A DNA stretch of 64,000 bases from DATKWD01 sp035529695 (GTDB lineage Bacteria > Actinomycetota > Acidimicrobiia > Acidimicrobiales > Salinilacustritrichaceae). Both the position numbers and the translations under genes were made by a program. The first letter of the stretch is position 1; each line of letters begins with the position of its first letter. The stretch lies in the NCBI GenBank assembly GCA_035529695.1, contig DATKWD010000002.1, forward strand, positions 62,001 through 126,000. Direction: 5' to 3'. Below the pieces are notes generated by a model. That model saw only the letters and a program-made list of their open reading frames with translations, did no database searches and had not been told where the DNA came from. Positions 14,990 to 22,153 of the stretch are shown piece after piece.

Positions 14990-15385
14990 TCAGCGGGCGG
15001 TGGATTGTGACTGTAGCTCTTCCGCGTACGCGGCCACGGCTTCTTGCGGCCAGCCGGCGACGCCGAGGCGGTGGGCGCGCTGCCGTGCGGCGATCGGGAG
15101 CGCGATGGCGGGGGCTTCCGCCGAGAACCGGTCGGCGGGGACCGGCTCGGGGTCGGGGCCTCGAGCGGTGGGCGGTCGCGCCTGGCCGGGTTCGATCGAC
15201 CCGCACCATGAGCAGTGGGCGACCCACGGCCCCCCAGCGACCCGGAGGCGGCTTGTCCGCTTGCACGGTACAGGTCGGCCTTCGACGGACGACCGGCGCT
15301 TACACGGCGGCTGAGCGGGTCTGGTGACCCTCCCGGCGGCTTGGCGGGCGCGGGGGTTGCCTCCCGTGCGGCGCTTCTTGCTCAT
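14990..15385 (-). CDS. 131-residue basic protein with CxxC
   Basis: Starts MSKKRRTGGNPRARQAAG, strongly basic for ~60 residues (CKRR and CKRT), then HCSWCG and a proline-rich, helical C-terminus ending LQSQSTAR. Possible nucleic-acid binder. Coupled to the upstream gene (ATGA). Its 3' end overlaps the class II promoter of the next gene. Confidence 0.65.
   Translation of the reverse strand: MSKKRRTGGNPRARQAAGRVTRPAQPPCKRRSSVEGRPVPCKRTSRLRVAGGPWVAHCSWCGSIEPGQARPPTARGPDPEPVPADRFSAEAPAIALPIAARQRAHRLGVAGWPQEAVAAYAEELQSQSTAR
15008..15027 (-). promoter_or_regulatory. Class II-type internal promoter
   Basis: Minus-strand GAAGAGCTACAGTCACAA contains -10 TACAGT (complement of 15010-15015) in the same GAGCTACAGT context seen at 10066 and 53777. 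It would give a ~30-nt leader with a ribosome site before ATG 14977. Confidence 0.4.
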
Positions 15386-15648
15386 CGGAGCACCGAGGAT
15401 CGGATCCCGAGGTCGGCGGCGTGGTCCTCGTGCCAGTCGCAGAGGAGCTGCCCGGTCGGGTAGAGGCGACGATCGACGGTGCGGGCGACTCGGTGGCGGG
15501 CGGGCTTCGCGCAGTTGCCGTGCTCGCAGGTGGGGGTGGCGCAGGGGTCGCAGATCCCGGTGGGGGTTCCGCCTCGGGCGAGGGCGGATCCGGTGACGGT
15601 GACGCGGCGCGCCCGGTGGCACTTCTCGCAGTAGCCGGGGATCTTCAT
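15382..15648 (-). CDS. Zinc-ribbon protein, 88 residues
   Basis: MKIPGYCEKCHRARRVTVTG at the start gives the first CxxC. CDPC, CEHGNC and a later CDWHEDH supply further ligands, so two zinc sites are likely. Actinophages carry many such proteins. Function is unknown. Confidence 0.7.
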   Translation of the reverse strand: MKIPGYCEKCHRARRVTVTGSALARGGTPTGICDPCATPTCEHGNCAKPARHRVARTVDRRLYPTGQLLCDWHEDHAADLGIRSSVLR

Positions 15649-15650
15649 CG

Positions 15651-15899
15651 TCAGCTCCTCAGCTCAAGGATCCGAAGGATCGTCTCGTTGGTGGTCGGGT
15701 CGGCGAGGTCGCCGTCGATCTCGGCGAGGTCGAGACCGGCGAGCATCTGACTGGTCCCGTACTCGGGGCTTTCGGGGCCTTCGGTGACCCACCGGCCGTC
15801 GGCGAGCTTGGTGTAGTCGTACTCGGAGGTGTCGACCACGACGGTCCCTTCGGGGAGCGCGGCCAGTTCGGCGGCGTGGAGGCTGAAGGTGTCGGCCAT
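15651..15899 (-). CDS. 82-residue hypothetical protein
   Basis: MADTFSLHAAELAALPEGTV. Beta-rich N-terminal half (GTVVVDTSEYDYTKLADGRW) and a helical acidic C-terminus. It resembles small proteins displaying a Trp-containing WVTEG element, but no family is assigned. Start and stop touch both neighbours. Confidence 0.65.
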   Translation of the reverse strand: MADTFSLHAAELAALPEGTVVVDTSEYDYTKLADGRWVTEGPESPEYGTSQMLAGLDLAEIDGDLADPTTNETILRILELRS

Positions 15900-16123
15900 C
15901 ACGCGGCCGCCATCTCGAGGAGCGCCCAGCCTCGGGCGAGGAGGCGGGCCTGCTCGGTGTACCGGTTGCGGTAGAGGGCGAGCTGGCTGCGGTGGAGCAG
16001 CTTGGCGGCGGTCACCGCGTCGGTCTCGGTGGCGGCGACGCCTTCGAGTTCCCATTCGCCGTTGGCGAGTCGGTGCCAGACCTCGCGGCCTCGGGCGTCT
16101 GTGGTTTCGGTCGTGGTTGCCAT
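15899..16123 (-). CDS. 74-residue hypothetical protein with start-associated sequence
   Basis: ATG 16123 follows an exact AAGGAGACGCCGACATGGC start-associated sequence. MATTTETTDARGREVWHRLA, then a helical region to LLEMAAA. The opening REVWHRLANGEWELEG resembles the openings of several other small proteins here (for example EVWRITLDGKTF at 23.7 kb). Function is unknown. Confidence 0.7.
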   Translation of the reverse strand: MATTTETTDARGREVWHRLANGEWELEGVAATETDAVTAAKLLHRSQLALYRNRYTEQARLLARGWALLEMAAA

Positions 16124-16167
16124 GTCGGCGTCTCCTTGGGTTGGTGGTGGTCGGGTTGGTGGGGGCT

Positions 16168-16518
16168 TCAGTCGCCGGTGTAGCGGCCTTGGCCGTATCC
16201 CATCGAGGCGCATTGTTCGGCGTTGCTCATGCTCGCCCACCGGGCTGCCTCGGCTGCGTTGCGGCGATCGCAGTCTGCTTCGTACTGGCGGGCTGCGGCG
16301 TTGGCCTCGGCCTCGGTGGCGTAGGTGCGGTCGATGTCGGTCTGCGACCGGTTGCTTCCGTCGGTGGCCCTGACGGTGACCCATGCCTGCCGGCCGCCCC
16401 ACTCGCTGTCGGTGTAGTCGACCTCGATGCGGGCGGGGTGAACCGTGGCGGGGTTGTTGAGGGCGACGATGTAGCGGGTCTCGCCCTGGCGGCTGGTGGC
16501 GTCTGCGGTGTTGTTCAT
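16168..16518 (-). CDS. First gene of operon 2, 116-residue protein
   Basis: MNNTADATSRQGETRYIVAL. A beta-rich half with WGGRQAWVTVRATDG is followed by an Ala-rich helix (YATEAEANAAARQYEAD) and a Gly/Met tail. ATG 16518 is 7 nt after -10 TATACT, so the leaderless start is chosen over a longer frame. Heads the 16.5-11.3 kb operon of about fifteen genes. Confidence 0.7.
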   Translation of the reverse strand: MNNTADATSRQGETRYIVALNNPATVHPARIEVDYTDSEWGGRQAWVTVRATDGSNRSQTDIDRTYATEAEANAAARQYEADCDRRNAAEAARWASMSNAEQCASMGYGQGRYTGD

Positions 16519-16525
16519 GTGTACG

Positions 16526-16559
16526 AGTATACAGGGTTCTGTAGTCGGATCAACTACAG
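16526..16559 (-). promoter_or_regulatory. Class I palindromic promoter of operon 2
   Basis: CTGTAG/CTACAG arms at 16539-16559, -35 TTGATC (complement of 16548-16553), a 16-bp spacer and -10 TATACT (complement of 16526-16531). A TGACCAGCG element follows 25 bp upstream. Confidence 0.8.
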
Positions 16560-16571
16560 CGCCCCGGATCG

Positions 16572-16620
16572 GGTACGCAAAGACGCTGGTCACGGGGTTG
16601 TTCAGAAGAACCTCAGAATC
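16572..16620 (-). repeat. TGACCAGCG-family element with hairpin
   Basis: Minus strand GAGGTTCTTCTGAACAACCC then CGTGACCAGCGTCTTTGCG, core at 16585-16592. GGTTCTTC/GAACAACC can pair imperfectly. Located between the operon 2 promoter and the end of the next gene cluster. Confidence 0.7.
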
Positions 16621-16677
16621 GCCGCGAGGAACCGGGCCTCGGAACCCATACAACGAGGGGGAAGGGGGGCGGGGGCC

Positions 16678-16956
16678 TCAGCCCTCAGCGCACTCCATTT
16701 GGCCGTGCAACCGGTACGCGGTCACCCCGGGGTACACCTTCGACCCTGGCTTCAGCGCGACGAACTCGCCGTTCCACCACACGACCCGACCGTCGCCCGC
16801 CGTCGAGATCGGGACCCACAGGTACCGGCCCGAGCGTTGGAACCGGACGCTCGCCCACGCCGCGGACTCGCCGCAGTGGTGGCAGACAACCGGGTCCGCT
16901 GCGGCCAGCGGGTCGACGGTCTCTGCGATCGTCGCGGCGTTCGCTGGAGCGCTCAT
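16678..16956 (-). CDS. 92-residue protein with CxxC, end of operon 3
   Basis: MSAPANAATIAETVDPLAAA at ATG 16956. VCHHCGESAAWASVRF supplies a CxxC in a beta-rich domain with three Trp residues. A TTG at 17082 overlapping the upstream stop could add 42 residues, but that extension is low-complexity. Function is unknown. Confidence 0.65.
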   Translation of the reverse strand: MSAPANAATIAETVDPLAAADPVVCHHCGESAAWASVRFQRSGRYLWVPISTAGDGRVVWWNGEFVALKPGSKVYPGVTAYRLHGQMECAEG

Positions 16957-17078
16957 CGGCTCAACCCTACGACCTGGCGGGTCCTCGCGTCGCTCCACGT
17001 CAGTTACCCGTCCACATCGAAGGTCCCGCCCGGCTCTCGCTTGGGTCCATCGTGGCAGCGCCGGCGAGCTCGCCGGGG

Positions 17079-17402
17079 TCAACGATGGACGCCAGACCGG
17101 AAGGCGAAGATCTCGGCCTGCAGAACGACCGCGGCTTCCTCGGCCTGGCGCTCGGCGTCGACCTCGGTGTCGCAGTACCCCGTCGTGGTGAACGCTGCCG
17201 ACGACCAGTGCATCGGTGACACCCGCCAGTAGTACCGGCCGCCCTCCGTCGGGTTGATCGTCACGTCCAGCTCGTCGGTGCAGCGGACCGCCAGCTCGAG
17301 GAGGAGAACCCGGCCCCGAGCTCGGCGCAGCTCGCGGCCGAGGTACACGCAGCCGACCGTGAGGACGACCGCGACGACCCAGCCGGCCGTCGACCAGTTC
17401 AC
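17079..17402 (-). CDS. Membrane-anchored protein with a small soluble domain
   Basis: 107 residues from GTG 17402 (GTGA overlap). Residues 4-22 (STAGWVVAVVLTVGCVYLG) are a transmembrane helix. The soluble part begins with a basic RELRRARGR segment and ends in a double-stranded region (ESGRYYWRV-like GRYYWRVSP) plus helix. No family is recognised. Confidence 0.65.
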   Translation of the reverse strand: MNWSTAGWVVAVVLTVGCVYLGRELRRARGRVLLLELAVRCTDELDVTINPTEGGRYYWRVSPMHWSSAAFTTTGYCDTEVDAERQAEEAAVVLQAEIFAFRSGVHR

Positions 17403-17683
17403 CCGAGCGGACCTCGAGGGGGCGCGCCCGGCGGCATCTGCTGGCTGATCTGCAGCCCGCCGGTGCCGGCCTCGATGAACTTCTGGCCGATGGCCGTGGC
17501 GTTCGCCTTCGGGACCACGAACGCGAACGTGCCGACCGGGGTGGCGATCTGGACGAGCACGATCCCCTCGCCGTTCATGTCGCCCGGGTTGATCGCCCAA
17601 TTCATCGGGACCGGACCGATCGGGATCGCGGGTGGTTGCCCGGCCGCTCCGCTCTGGCCGGCTGGCTGCTGTTGGTCACTCAT
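17399..17683 (-). CDS. 94-residue hypothetical protein
   Basis: MSDQQQPAGQSGAAGQPPAI, disordered and Pro/Gln-rich for 30 residues, then a beta-rich core (GIVLVQIATPVGTFAFVVPK) and a Gly/Pro tail. No motif is recognised. Confidence 0.65.
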   Translation of the reverse strand: MSDQQQPAGQSGAAGQPPAIPIGPVPMNWAINPGDMNGEGIVLVQIATPVGTFAFVVPKANATAIGQKFIEAGTGGLQISQQMPPGAPPRGPLG

Positions 17684-17909
17684 CGGGTTCTCCTGCGGGT
17701 AGCGCGGCCAGGGGCCGCTGATCGGGCGAGGGGGTCGGCGGTGGCGGCGGGGGGAGCGTCGCCGACGGTCGGGCCTCGAGGTGAGCGAGGACCGCCTTGG
17801 TGGCGAGGACCCCGCCGACTACGAGCGCGGCGGTCATGGCGAGGATCAGCGCTCCAGCGGCGAGGAACGCGAACGCGACCATCGCGACGGTCCACTTCGC
17901 TGCCTTCAC
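17676..17909 (-). CDS. Two-helix membrane protein with Pro-rich tail
   Basis: 77 residues. Residues 5-42 form one or two transmembrane helices (VAMVAFAFLAAGALILAMT and ALVVGGVLATKAV), followed by a proline-rich C-terminus (LPPPPPPTPSPDQRP). Together with the next membrane gene it could act at the envelope; a lysis role cannot be shown. Confidence 0.7.
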   Translation of the reverse strand: MKAAKWTVAMVAFAFLAAGALILAMTAALVVGGVLATKAVLAHLEARPSATLPPPPPPTPSPDQRPLAALPAGEPDE

Positions 17910-18160
17910 CGCTGGTCCTCAGGGATGTCTCTGAAGCAGGAGTTGCAGTCGCCGGTTGGTGGCGGCTCGGTCGACCCGGCGAGCCAGCAGGAAGCCCCAC
18001 ATCGGGCGGTGGAGTTCCCGCCGGGGTGTGCCCAGTTCTGGCCCTCGACGCCGGCGCGGCGTTTGCGGGTGAGGTGCCGGAAGCCGGTCTGGCCTCGCAG
18101 CTCGGCGCGGTCAGCGACGTACACAAGGTCGTCGTCGGGGTCGGGGGTGTGGGTCGGCAT
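17906..18160 (-). CDS. Cys-containing 84-residue protein
   Basis: MPTHTPDPDDDLVYVADRAE. Basic middle (FRHLTRKRRAGVEGQ), then CGASC and CNSC, a plausible zinc site. Overlaps the membrane protein gene by 4 nt. Confidence 0.6.
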   Translation of the reverse strand: MPTHTPDPDDDLVYVADRAELRGQTGFRHLTRKRRAGVEGQNWAHPGGNSTARCGASCWLAGSTEPPPTGDCNSCFRDIPEDQR

Positions 18161-18169
18161 CGGGGGTTC

Positions 18170-18472
18170 CTATTCGATGGTGGGCGGCATGGTGAGGGCG
18201 ATGACCATCAGGTCGTCACCGGATCGGCGGCGCTTCCACGCCTCGAGCTGGACCCCGGTGTTCTCGGGGTCGAGCGCTGCGGGTCGGGCGGTGCTGTGGC
18301 ACCAGCCGAGCTTGGTCGCGTCGCCGAGCCCCAGGGGGGTCCAGTCTCGCGCCAGCAGCCATGTGAGCATGTCGAGCGCCTGGTCGGTGTCGATCTCGTA
18401 CGCGGTGGCGAGCTCTTCGGCGGTGGCGTGGAGCCACTCGATGCCTTCGAGGTACTCGGGGACCGGGGCCAT
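18170..18472 (-). CDS. 100-residue hypothetical protein
   Basis: MAPVPEYLEGIEWLHATAEE at ATG 18472, overlapping the upstream stop (TGATG). An ATG 15 nt earlier is possible. N-terminal helices and a C-terminal strand (DDLMVIALTMPP). The EELATAYEIDTDQALDMLTW segment looks like a small HTH/UBA-like bundle. Confidence 0.65.
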   Translation of the reverse strand: MAPVPEYLEGIEWLHATAEELATAYEIDTDQALDMLTWLLARDWTPLGLGDATKLGWCHSTARPAALDPENTGVQLEAWKRRRSGDDLMVIALTMPPTIE

Positions 18473-18840
18473 CAGGATCGCACCCATCCCTCACGGAAGT
18501 TGGCCCGCGAGTAGAGCGACGGCTCGATCGAGTCGAGCTCGGACCGGACGAACATCGACCACGCCACAGCGAACGCCACCGGCATCTCCGCGTGGAGCCG
18601 CTCGGCCTCCTCGAGCAGGTCGGGGCGGATCGCGTCGAGCGACTGGCACCCGTCGTTGTCGACGGTCGCGCCGAACCCGTGGACGATCTCCACGATGTCG
18701 ATGAGGTGGCTGCTGTTGCCGTATGGGCGCTTCCCGTCGAACTCGGGCGCGCCGACCTCGCACTCGGAGAGCCGTTCGGTCGGCCAGAGCCGGGCGAGCA
18801 GCTTCAGGTGGGCGTCGGTGAGGTGAAACTCGTCATCCAT
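18472..18840 (-). CDS. 122-residue hypothetical protein
   Basis: MDDEFHLTDAHLKLLARLWP. Mostly helical with a central GKRPYGNSSHLIDIVEIV segment of the kind found in small phage proteins of unknown role. The stop overlaps the next start. Confidence 0.65.
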   Translation of the reverse strand: MDDEFHLTDAHLKLLARLWPTERLSECEVGAPEFDGKRPYGNSSHLIDIVEIVHGFGATVDNDGCQSLDAIRPDLLEEAERLHAEMPVAFAVAWSMFVRSELDSIEPSLYSRANFREGWVRS

Positions 18841-19450
18841 TGACCGACTCCTTCAGGCTGGCCCGCAGGTCGTTGACCCACCGGGTGCGGTCGCTGGCCC
18901 GGCGCTGTTCCTTGACCCACTCGTCGCGGGCACGCTCGAGCTGGTCGGTGATGGTGGTGCGGCGCATCGCCCGGTACTCCTCGGGCGACATCGCCCGCTT
19001 CGGGTCGCCGTCGGCGGGGTAGAGCGTCGAGCAGTCGAACCGGATCGACTCGGTGAGCTGGTCGACCATGAACGTCTTCAGCTCCCGGTGCCCGAGGGTG
19101 GGAGGTGTCCACGCTTCGACCTTGGCGAGCATCGCCTCGTAGCGGGCCTCCTCTTCGGCCTCGCGCTCCCGGCGCTCACGCCGGCGGTCCACCTCGGCGG
19201 TGAACGCATCCATCGCGGCGTCGGCGGCCTGGTCGTGCGACCAGCCCTCAACCTCGGCCAGCTCGGTCTCCAGCTCGGCGATCCGGTCCCGGTAGTGGCT
19301 CGACGGCTGGAACTCGTCGGGGATCGGGGTGCCCGTCGGGGCGTCGCGCATCGTGACCAGCGCGCCGAACGCTCGGGCGCACTCGATGGCGAAGACGGCG
19401 AGCTCGGTGACCTCGCCCTTCTGGACGGACTCGGTGTATCCGGTAGGCAT
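18833..19450 (-). CDS. Coiled-coil protein, 205 residues
   Basis: MPTGYTESVQKGEVTELAVF. Residues ~55-115 form a long charged coiled coil (RIAELETELAEVEGW, DRRRERREREAEEEARY). The C-terminus is helical (TTITDQLERARDEWVKEQRR). A ribosome site AACCAAGGAGAAGGCTG precedes the ATG. Function is unknown; structural or regulatory roles are possible. Confidence 0.7.
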   Translation of the reverse strand: MPTGYTESVQKGEVTELAVFAIECARAFGALVTMRDAPTGTPIPDEFQPSSHYRDRIAELETELAEVEGWSHDQAADAAMDAFTAEVDRRRERREREAEEEARYEAMLAKVEAWTPPTLGHRELKTFMVDQLTESIRFDCSTLYPADGDPKRAMSPEEYRAMRRTTITDQLERARDEWVKEQRRASDRTRWVNDLRASLKESVNG

Positions 19451-19767
19451 CAGCCTTCTCCTTGGTTGGGGTTCGTGTCGTGGTCGCCGCGCATCCCGCG
19501 CAACGTGACGAGGACTTGGCCGGCGGTCGCCTCGTCCAGCCCCACGTCCTCGGTGAGCAGCTTGACGAGCATGGCGTCGGTGACCGCCCCCTCGGCGACC
19601 TCCATGAACGCCTGCGCCTGCTGGCGGCAGGTGGCGGGGTCGAGCTGGCCGTACATGACGGTCCCGTCCTCGGCGATCGCCCGAACGGAGCAGAACCCCT
19701 CGAGCTGTTCGTTGACCCCGGATTCGAGTTCGATGACGGTCAGGATCTTCAGGTCGGGCGTTCCCAC
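19450..19767 (-). CDS. 105-residue hypothetical protein, operon 3 head
   Basis: GTG 19767 follows AAGGAGG at the right distance: MGTPDLKILTVIELESGVNE. A beta-rich first half (GTVMYGQLDPATCRQQAQAF) and helical second half. A class II promoter lies 30 nt upstream, so this is the first gene of a sub-operon. Confidence 0.65.
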   Translation of the reverse strand: MGTPDLKILTVIELESGVNEQLEGFCSVRAIAEDGTVMYGQLDPATCRQQAQAFMEVAEGAVTDAMLVKLLTEDVGLDEATAGQVLVTLRGMRGDHDTNPNQGEG

Positions 19768-19795
19768 TCGGGACCTCCTTGGTGGTCGGGTTCGG

Positions 19796-19817
19796 ACCGT
19801 AGCATGTGAGGCTACGG
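19796..19817 (-). promoter_or_regulatory. Class II palindromic promoter
   Basis: Perfect 7-bp arms CCGTAGC (19797-19803) and GCTACGG (19811-19817) with a 7-nt centre. On the minus strand the -10 TACGGT is the complement of 19796-19801. It gives a leader of ~25 nt with AAGGAGG. Confidence 0.65.
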
Positions 19818-19821
19818 CAGA

Positions 19822-20262
19822 TCAGTGGCCGATGTGGAAGAGGCCGAACCGGTCGCGGTCCCACTTCCCGGCGGCGAGCTGTTCGGCGTACACCTTCAGC
19901 GCGGCGATCACGGGGGCGATGCGCCGGTACCCGTCGTCGCTGGCCTCGAGGGCGAGGATGGTCGTGTCGAAGTCCATCGTCGTCGGCGGCTCGGCGTAGG
20001 CGTCCTTGCTCTGCTGCTGGTCGCCGAAGTAGCGCTGCTCGGCCTCGGGGGCGTCGATCTCGATCGGCCCCCACGCGAGCTGCGGGTACCAGTAGTACCG
20101 GTCGGCGTCGAGGCGGCTCTTGCGGGCCTTGACCAGCTCGGCGAAGTCGCCGTCGTAGCCCATCTTCGACAGGTCGAACGTGGCGACCGGGCGGATCATG
20201 GTGCGGCCATCGCCGAAGCCGTCCATCGTCTCGGCGACGATGAGGGTCGATTCGTATCCCAT
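19822..20262 (-). CDS. 146-residue hypothetical protein
   Basis: MGYESTLIVAETMDGFGDGR. Aromatic, mixed alpha/beta: KMGYDGDFAELVKARKSRL, YYWYPQLAWGP and a C-terminal helix ending FGLFHIGH. A start-associated-like CCAAGGAGACCCCGCA precedes ATG. No family is recognised. Confidence 0.7.
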   Translation of the reverse strand: MGYESTLIVAETMDGFGDGRTMIRPVATFDLSKMGYDGDFAELVKARKSRLDADRYYWYPQLAWGPIEIDAPEAEQRYFGDQQQSKDAYAEPPTTMDFDTTILALEASDDGYRRIAPVIAALKVYAEQLAAGKWDRDRFGLFHIGH

Positions 20263-20291
20263 TGCGGGGTCTCCTTGGTTGGTGGTCGTGG

Positions 20292-20531
20292 TCAGCCGAA
20301 CTCGGCGCGAGCGTCGGCGATGAGGCAGGCCATCTCCTCGTCAGCGGCGTCGATCGCCGTGCCGAAGTTGGCGGGGTCTGCGACGAGGCCGACGCTGAAG
20401 TCGACGGCCTCGGGGTCGGTCGGGTCCGGCGCGACGATCCGGTAGAGGCTGTGGTAGCCGAGATCGTCGGGGCCGGTGAGGCCGTAGCGGCCGTCGTCGC
20501 TGGTGCGGATGTAGGCGGGCGTATCGCTCAT
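20292..20531 (-). CDS. 79-residue hypothetical protein
   Basis: MSDTPAYIRTSDDGRYGLTG. Short beta-rich N-terminal half and a helical acidic tail (AADEEMACLIADARAEFG). The start overlaps the upstream gene by 4 nt. Confidence 0.65.
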   Translation of the reverse strand: MSDTPAYIRTSDDGRYGLTGPDDLGYHSLYRIVAPDPTDPEAVDFSVGLVADPANFGTAIDAADEEMACLIADARAEFG

Positions 20532-20800
20532 GGCCACGTCACCGTGCCCGGGGTCATCTCGGCGCAGAAGGCACCGGCGTACTCGATCCACGCTTCCAGC
20601 GGCGAGGCGTGACCCTCGACGTCCTCGGGGTTGTCCTCGGCCCATGCCGTGAGGCATTCGCCGAAGCCGCCGCCGTCGATGTCTCGGGCGATGGCTGCGA
20701 TGCACTCGGCGCGGTTCGCACCGATGACCCGCAGCTCGTAGCCGCGGATCGTGACCTCCATGAAGGTCACGGTCTTGCTCTTCGTCTTGGTGGTTGCCAT
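20528..20800 (-). CDS. 90-residue hypothetical protein with start-associated sequence
   Basis: MATTKTKSKTVTFMEVTIRG. Beta-alpha-beta-like core (YELRVIGANRAECIAAIARD) and a C-terminal WAEDNPEDVEGH segment. ATG 20800 follows an exact AAGGAGACGCCGACATGGC. Confidence 0.7.
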   Translation of the reverse strand: MATTKTKSKTVTFMEVTIRGYELRVIGANRAECIAAIARDIDGGGFGECLTAWAEDNPEDVEGHASPLEAWIEYAGAFCAEMTPGTVTWP

Positions 20801-20830
20801 GTCGGCGTCTCCTTGGGTTGGTCGGCGGTC

Positions 20831-21154
20831 TCAGGCGAGGCCAGCGAAGGGGTCGGGGGTGGTGGTCTCACGGTCGAGGCGAGCCTCGAGGCGACCCTCG
20901 AGGGCTGCGAGCGTCGCTGCGCTCGGGGGGTTCACGCTCTCGACTGAGGCGAGGCTGCGGAGCAGGTCGCCGCCGTTGGCGTTGGCGAGCCTGACCACTG
21001 CGAGCAGGTCGGCGGTGGTGGTGCCGGGGAGGTGGCGCTCGAGGGCGGCGAGGAGGTTCTCGACCTTGCGGGCCCTGGCCCGAGCTTCGAAGCGGTTGGT
21101 GGTTGCGGTGGTGGTCATCGTGGCTCCTTTGGCCTCGGTGGCTGCGTTCATCAT
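20831..21154 (-). CDS. Helical protein from a leaderless MMN start
   Basis: Up to 107 residues: MMNAATEAKGATMTTTATTN. The first ATG lies 7 nt after -10 CATACT. The ATG at 21118 follows AAAGGAG, so a 95-residue form is equally plausible. The body is helical (ARARARKVENLLAALERHL, TTTADLLAVVRLANANGGD). It heads the short cluster down to 19822. Confidence 0.65.
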   Translation of the reverse strand: MMNAATEAKGATMTTTATTNRFEARARARKVENLLAALERHLPGTTTADLLAVVRLANANGGDLLRSLASVESVNPPSAATLAALEGRLEARLDRETTTPDPFAGLA

Positions 21155-21161
21155 GTGCTCC

Positions 21162-21196
21162 AGTATGGTCCCTCGGTGTAGCCGAAGCAACTACAC
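21162..21196 (-). promoter_or_regulatory. Class I palindromic promoter
   Basis: GTGTAG/CTACAC arms at 21176-21196, -35 TTGCTT (complement of 21185-21190), a 17-bp spacer and -10 CATACT (complement of 21162-21167). ATGATGAAC begins 7 nt downstream. Confidence 0.75.
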
Positions 21197-21209
21197 CGGC
21201 CAGAACGGG

Positions 21210-21255
21210 GGCCGCAAAGAGGCTGGTCACGGCGTTGTTGGAAAGAACCCTGGAA
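21210..21255 (-). repeat. TGACCAGCG-family element
   Basis: Minus strand AGGGTTCTTTCCAACAACGC then CGTGACCAGCCTCTTTGC (core at 21222-21229, one base different from consensus). It lies between the end of the 288-residue gene and the class I promoter. Confidence 0.65.
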
Positions 21256-21262
21256 CCGGCGC

Positions 21263-22129
21263 TCAGCCGGGCCGCTCGGCGTCGCCCAATTCGGGGAGGA
21301 TCCCGGACCCGCCGCAGGTCGGGCAGCTCACCCCGACGAGCGACACCTCGGCGATCACCCGGTCGCGCAGCTCCTCGACGGCGCGCCACGCCGCGTCCGC
21401 GTGCGCGCCCTTCACCTCGTCGGGGACCCAGCCGAGCGGGATCCGAACCGACCGGGTCGTGACCGCGGGCTTGTAGTTCTTCGACCCTCGCCGCCCTCGG
21501 GCTGGCGTGTGCTCGGTCGGGGCGAGCTTCAGGTCGACGGTGGCGTACCGCTCACCGGTCGCGCCTCGGGCGAGGAAGCAGTGCCGGACCTGCGGGAGCA
21601 CCTCGAGCTGGCCTTGCAGCCACGCTCGCACCTCGACGTACTGGCCGGGGAACCCTCGGCGTAGCTGCGGGTGGTCCTTCGCTGCCCACGGCAGGTTCGC
21701 CCGCCAGGGCATCGGCCGGTCCTCGAGCGACAGCTCGGCGAGGTTGATCGGGGTGAGCGCCACCACGTCGGGCGGTCGTTCCTCGGTGTCGAACTCCTCC
21801 TCGTAGAACGCCCACTCCCGAGCGTCCTCGTCGGGACCGGCTCGGCGAGCTCGGGCCTCGTCGGCGGTCATCGCCGCGGGCCACCCCGGGAAGTTGTAGC
21901 CGTCGCGCAGCCGGTAGCCGGTCACGATCCGCAGCGGTGGTAGCGGCAGCTCCACCTCGGTCAGCCCTTCGGGGCCGGCGTACCAGTGACGCTCCTGCAG
22001 CGGCGTGAGGTCGCGCCCGCCTGGCGCTCGGGGCGTGGTGGTGCGACCCGGGTCGATGAGGTACATCGTGCAGGGGTCGTCGCCCTCGGTGAGATGGACC
22101 GCGTACGCGGTCGGGGGGTTCGGTGCCAT
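21263..22129 (-). CDS. 288-residue protein with C-terminal zinc knuckle
   Basis: MAPNPPTAYAVHLTEGDDPC. N-terminal alpha/beta region with MYLIDPGRTT, an acidic centre (WAFYEEEFDTEERP), then PWAAKDHPQLRRGFPGQYVE and a C-terminal CPTCGGSG. It is probably two domains. No family is assigned. A ribosome site AAGGAGGAGCCGAC precedes ATG. Confidence 0.7.
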   Translation of the reverse strand: MAPNPPTAYAVHLTEGDDPCTMYLIDPGRTTTPRAPGGRDLTPLQERHWYAGPEGLTEVELPLPPLRIVTGYRLRDGYNFPGWPAAMTADEARARRAGPDEDAREWAFYEEEFDTEERPPDVVALTPINLAELSLEDRPMPWRANLPWAAKDHPQLRRGFPGQYVEVRAWLQGQLEVLPQVRHCFLARGATGERYATVDLKLAPTEHTPARGRRGSKNYKPAVTTRSVRIPLGWVPDEVKGAHADAAWRAVEELRDRVIAEVSLVGVSCPTCGGSGILPELGDAERPG

Positions 22130-22153
22130 GTCGGCTCCTCCTTGGGTTGGTGC

